A stretch of DNA of 49,093 bases, taken from NCBI RefSeq assembly GCF_016908855.1, contig NZ_JAFBER010000021.1, positions 1-49,093 on the forward strand, given 5' to 3'. Position numbers and translations under genes: made by a program. The notes below the pieces were generated by a model. That model did no database searches and was not told the origin of the DNA. It saw nothing but the letters and a program-made list of their open reading frames with translations. The stretch comes from Scopulibacillus daqui. GTDB lineage: Bacteria; Bacillota; Bacilli; Bacillales; Sporolactobacillaceae. Positions 49,002 through 49,093 of the stretch are shown here, piece by piece (position 1 is the stretch's first letter; each line of letters opens with the position of its first letter).

Positions 49002-49093
49002 TGGTTAAGTCCTCGACCGATTAGTATCTGTCAGCTCCACGTGTCACCACGCTTCCACCTCAGACCTATCAACCTCATCATCTATAAGGGGTC
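49002..49093 (-). rRNA. rrl: 23S ribosomal RNA, 3' end only
   Basis: The last about 92 bases of a 23S rRNA on the minus strand, recognisable by AGGTGGAAGCGTGGTGAC, ACTAATCGGTCGAGGAC and the CTTAACC terminus. The rest lies beyond the right edge. The 60-base spacer to 5S (48942-49001) carries no tRNA. Confidence 0.92.

Overview
The window is a contiguous piece of the chromosome of an endospore-forming Bacillales bacterium (Bacillaceae or a close family; the species cannot be named from sequence alone). Gene order matches, in reverse orientation, what I remember of the Bacillus subtilis segment between two ribosomal RNA operons near the origin (csfB to lysS). Nearly everything lies on the minus strand, so transcription runs from high to low coordinates; the only plus-strand gene is abrB.

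Layout by decreasing coordinate, which is the direction of transcription. (1) 49093-48782: the 3' end of a 23S rRNA, a 5S rRNA and a strong rrn terminator. (2) 48646-41201: csfB (anti-sigma), a PLP decarboxylase, tmk, darA, yaaR, holB, ricT, yabA, a tRNA methyltransferase-like gene, a GIY-YIG gene and rsmI, a compact run mixing DNA replication and RNA modification. (3) abrB (plus strand) faces away from metG, and both have recognisable promoters. (4) 40445-36098: metG, tatD, rnmV and rsmA. (5) 35905-31359: yabG, veg, sspF, ispE, purR, ridA and spoVG. (6) 31173-23598: glmU, prs, ctc (L25), pth, fin and mfd. (7) 23448-17122: spoVT, a MurJ/SpoVB-like flippase, yabN (mazG), an HU gene, rqcP, yabP, yabQ, divIC and yabR. 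(8) 16866-10594: spoIIE, yabS, yabT, tilS and hpt. (9) 10519-349: ftsH, coaX, hslO, cysK, pabA, folP, folB, folK, yazB, dusB and lysS. (10) 303-1: three tandem sigma-A promoters and the leader of the next rRNA operon, whose 16S gene lies just beyond the left edge.

The genes serve translation and tRNA or rRNA maturation (lysS, metG, tilS, pth, rsmA, rsmI, rnmV, dusB, rqcP), folate, CoA, cysteine and nucleotide supply (folP/B/K, pabA, coaX, cysK, prs, hpt, tmk, purR), envelope precursors (glmU, ispE), DNA replication and repair (holB, yabA, mfd) and sporulation (spoIIE, spoVG, spoVT, yabP/Q, yabG, sspF, fin, csfB, yabT, abrB). Promoter motifs fit this: Spo0A boxes at spoIIE and abrB, sigma-H at spoVG, sigma-F at yabS and csfB, sigma-G at fin and sigma-B at ctc.

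I do not see an undescribed multi-gene system. The most interesting points are regulatory or comparative: a nine-repeat TRAP-like RNA site over the ribosome binding site of a pabA that has lost its usual pabB and pabC neighbours; an HU gene inserted between yabN and rqcP; a hairpin over the fin ribosome binding site; a terminator-like hairpin between fin and mfd; and several strong intergenic hairpins without U-tracts, one of them where B. subtilis has yabE.
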